NCBI GenBank assembly: GCA_038521775.1
Contig: JBCBKN010000065.1
Span: 1 to 14,927 of the forward strand
Reading direction: 5' to 3'
DNA: 14,927 bases
From: J013 sp038521775
GTDB taxonomy: Bacteria; Pseudomonadota; Alphaproteobacteria; Rhodobacterales; Rhodobacteraceae
Position numbers and translations under genes: made by a program. The notes under the pieces are model-generated. The model worked only from the letters and a program-made list of their open reading frames with translations, was not told the DNA's origin and did no database searches. This document shows, piece after piece, positions 14,204 to 14,927 of this stretch. Each line of letters opens with the position of its first letter. The stretch's first letter is position 1.

Positions 14204-14226
14204 GGAGTATTTGGACCAAGAAGAAG
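14204..14226 (+). repeat. Intergenic motif GGAGTATTT-N3-CCAAGAAGAAG, copy 2
   Basis: The element is 20/23 identical to the copy at 8906-8928 and again follows a perfect GC hairpin. Here it ends 3 nt before the ATG at 14230, so its purine-rich AAGAAG end may act as a weak ribosome-binding site. Confidence 0.65.
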
Positions 14227-14229
14227 CGC

Positions 14230-14927
14230 ATGGCGGACACAAGCTATCTGAACTGGCCGTTTTTTGAGGATCGGCATCGGGTTTTGGCCGAGGCGGTCTC
14301 GGGCTGGGCGGCCGAGGCCTTGCCGGTTGATCATGGCGATGTCGATGCGGCCTGTCGGGATCTGGTGGCGCGGCTTGGGGCGGATGGGCATTTGGCGCTG
14401 ACCGGCGCGGGCGCGGGCGAGGTGTTGGATGTGCGCAGCCTTTGTCTGATGCGCGAGAATTTGGCGCGCCATGACGGTCTGGCCGATTTTGCCTTTGCGA
14501 TGCAGGGGCTCGGGATGGGCGCGGTGAGCCTTTTTGGCTCGGAGGCGCAGCGGCGCTGGCTGGCGCGCAGCCGGGCCGGCGAGGCGATTGCGGGGTTTGC
14601 GCTCACGGAGCCCGCCTCGGGATCGGATGTGGCCAATCTGACCACCGAAGCCCGGCGCGATGGCGAGAGCTGGGTGATCTCCGGCGAGAAGACCTGGATC
14701 TCGAATGGCGGGATTGCGGATGTATACACCCTCTTTGCCCGCACCGGCGAGGGTGCCGGGGCCAAGGGGCTCTCGGCCTTCCTGCTGCCGTCCGACACGC
14801 CCGGGCTTGCGGTTGCCGAGCGGCTGGAGGTGATTGCCCCGCATCCGCTGGCCCGTCTGACGCTCGATGAGGTGCGGCTGCCGGGCGATGCGCTGATCGG
14901 CGAACCGGGGCAGGGGTTTCGCATCGC
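14230..14927 (+). CDS. Acyl-CoA dehydrogenase family protein, N-terminal part
   Basis: The first 232 codons are present and the gene continues past the window. The N-terminal helical domain (MADTSYLNWPFFEDRHRVLA, LCLMRENLARHDGLADFAFA) is followed by the flavin-binding middle domain: GFALTEPASGSDVANL (122-137), SGEKTWISNGGIAD (151-164) and the substrate-proximal LSAFLLPSDTPGLAV. These are standard for FAD acyl-CoA dehydrogenases, which introduce a double bond next to a CoA thioester and pass electrons to ETF. The C-terminal catalytic residue lies outside the window. The start is the only ATG with the right N-terminus; it comes after a 64-nt gap with a hairpin and repeat, so it may be expressed at a lower level than the genes before it. 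Role in the aromatic-CoA pathway is inferred from position. Confidence 0.9.
   Translation, partial: MADTSYLNWPFFEDRHRVLAEAVSGWAAEALPVDHGDVDAACRDLVARLGADGHLALTGAGAGEVLDVRSLCLMRENLARHDGLADFAFAMQGLGMGAVSLFGSEAQRRWLARSRAGEAIAGFALTEPASGSDVANLTTEARRDGESWVISGEKTWISNGGIADVYTLFARTGEGAGAKGLSAFLLPSDTPGLAVAERLEVIAPHPLARLTLDEVRLPGDALIGEPGQGFRI

Overview
The window is GC-rich, with strongly G/C-ending codons and tightly overlapping genes (ATGA, GTGA and TGATG junctions). Its gene families are typical of an alphaproteobacterium, most likely Rhodobacterales (Rhodobacter/Paracoccus/Roseobacter type). This placement rests on protein flavour and on a hairpin-plus-GGAGTATTT intergenic motif, not on a search. There are eleven protein genes, two of them cut by the window edges. 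No tRNA, rRNA, CRISPR array or insertion sequence was seen, and no gene-free stretch exceeds 300 bases.

Left (1-3020, + strand): the end of a 2-oxoacid/acetoin dehydrogenase E1 alpha gene, then E1 beta, then an unusual E2 that carries a lipoyl domain, an E3-binding domain and an alpha/beta-hydrolase domain. The hydrolase-type E2 marks this as an acetoin-cleaving (Aco) complex. Three different 12-nt-period tetrapeptide repeats sit in the E1 alpha tail and the two E2 linkers. No E3 gene follows within the window. Next (3224-4203) is a SorC-family sugar-binding regulator whose conserved C-terminal segment is displaced by an apparent single-base frameshift. A large MscS-family channel follows (4291-6588).

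Middle (6663-9708, - strand): mtaB (tRNA ms2t6A37 methylthiotransferase) and dapF (diaminopimelate epimerase) overlap by 4 nt and are core housekeeping genes. Upstream of dapF lies an SDR dehydrogenase that faces away from the right-hand operon.

Right (9834-14927, + strand): a compact catabolic operon. It encodes a fused flavin monooxygenase / Old-Yellow-Enzyme protein (2-aminobenzoyl-CoA monooxygenase/reductase or 'salicylyl-CoA 5-hydroxylase/oxidoreductase' type), an SDR, a MarR regulator, a crotonase-fold protein and an acyl-CoA dehydrogenase that runs off the end. Together they look like aerobic CoA-thioester degradation of an aromatic acid such as anthranilate: oxygenation and dearomatisation by the fusion, then beta-oxidation-like steps. 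A sigma70-like promoter overlapped by two TTCA-N4-TGAA palindromes lies just upstream and is a good candidate for control by the operon's own MarR protein. A strong GC hairpin and a repeated motif separate the crotonase gene from the acyl-CoA dehydrogenase gene.
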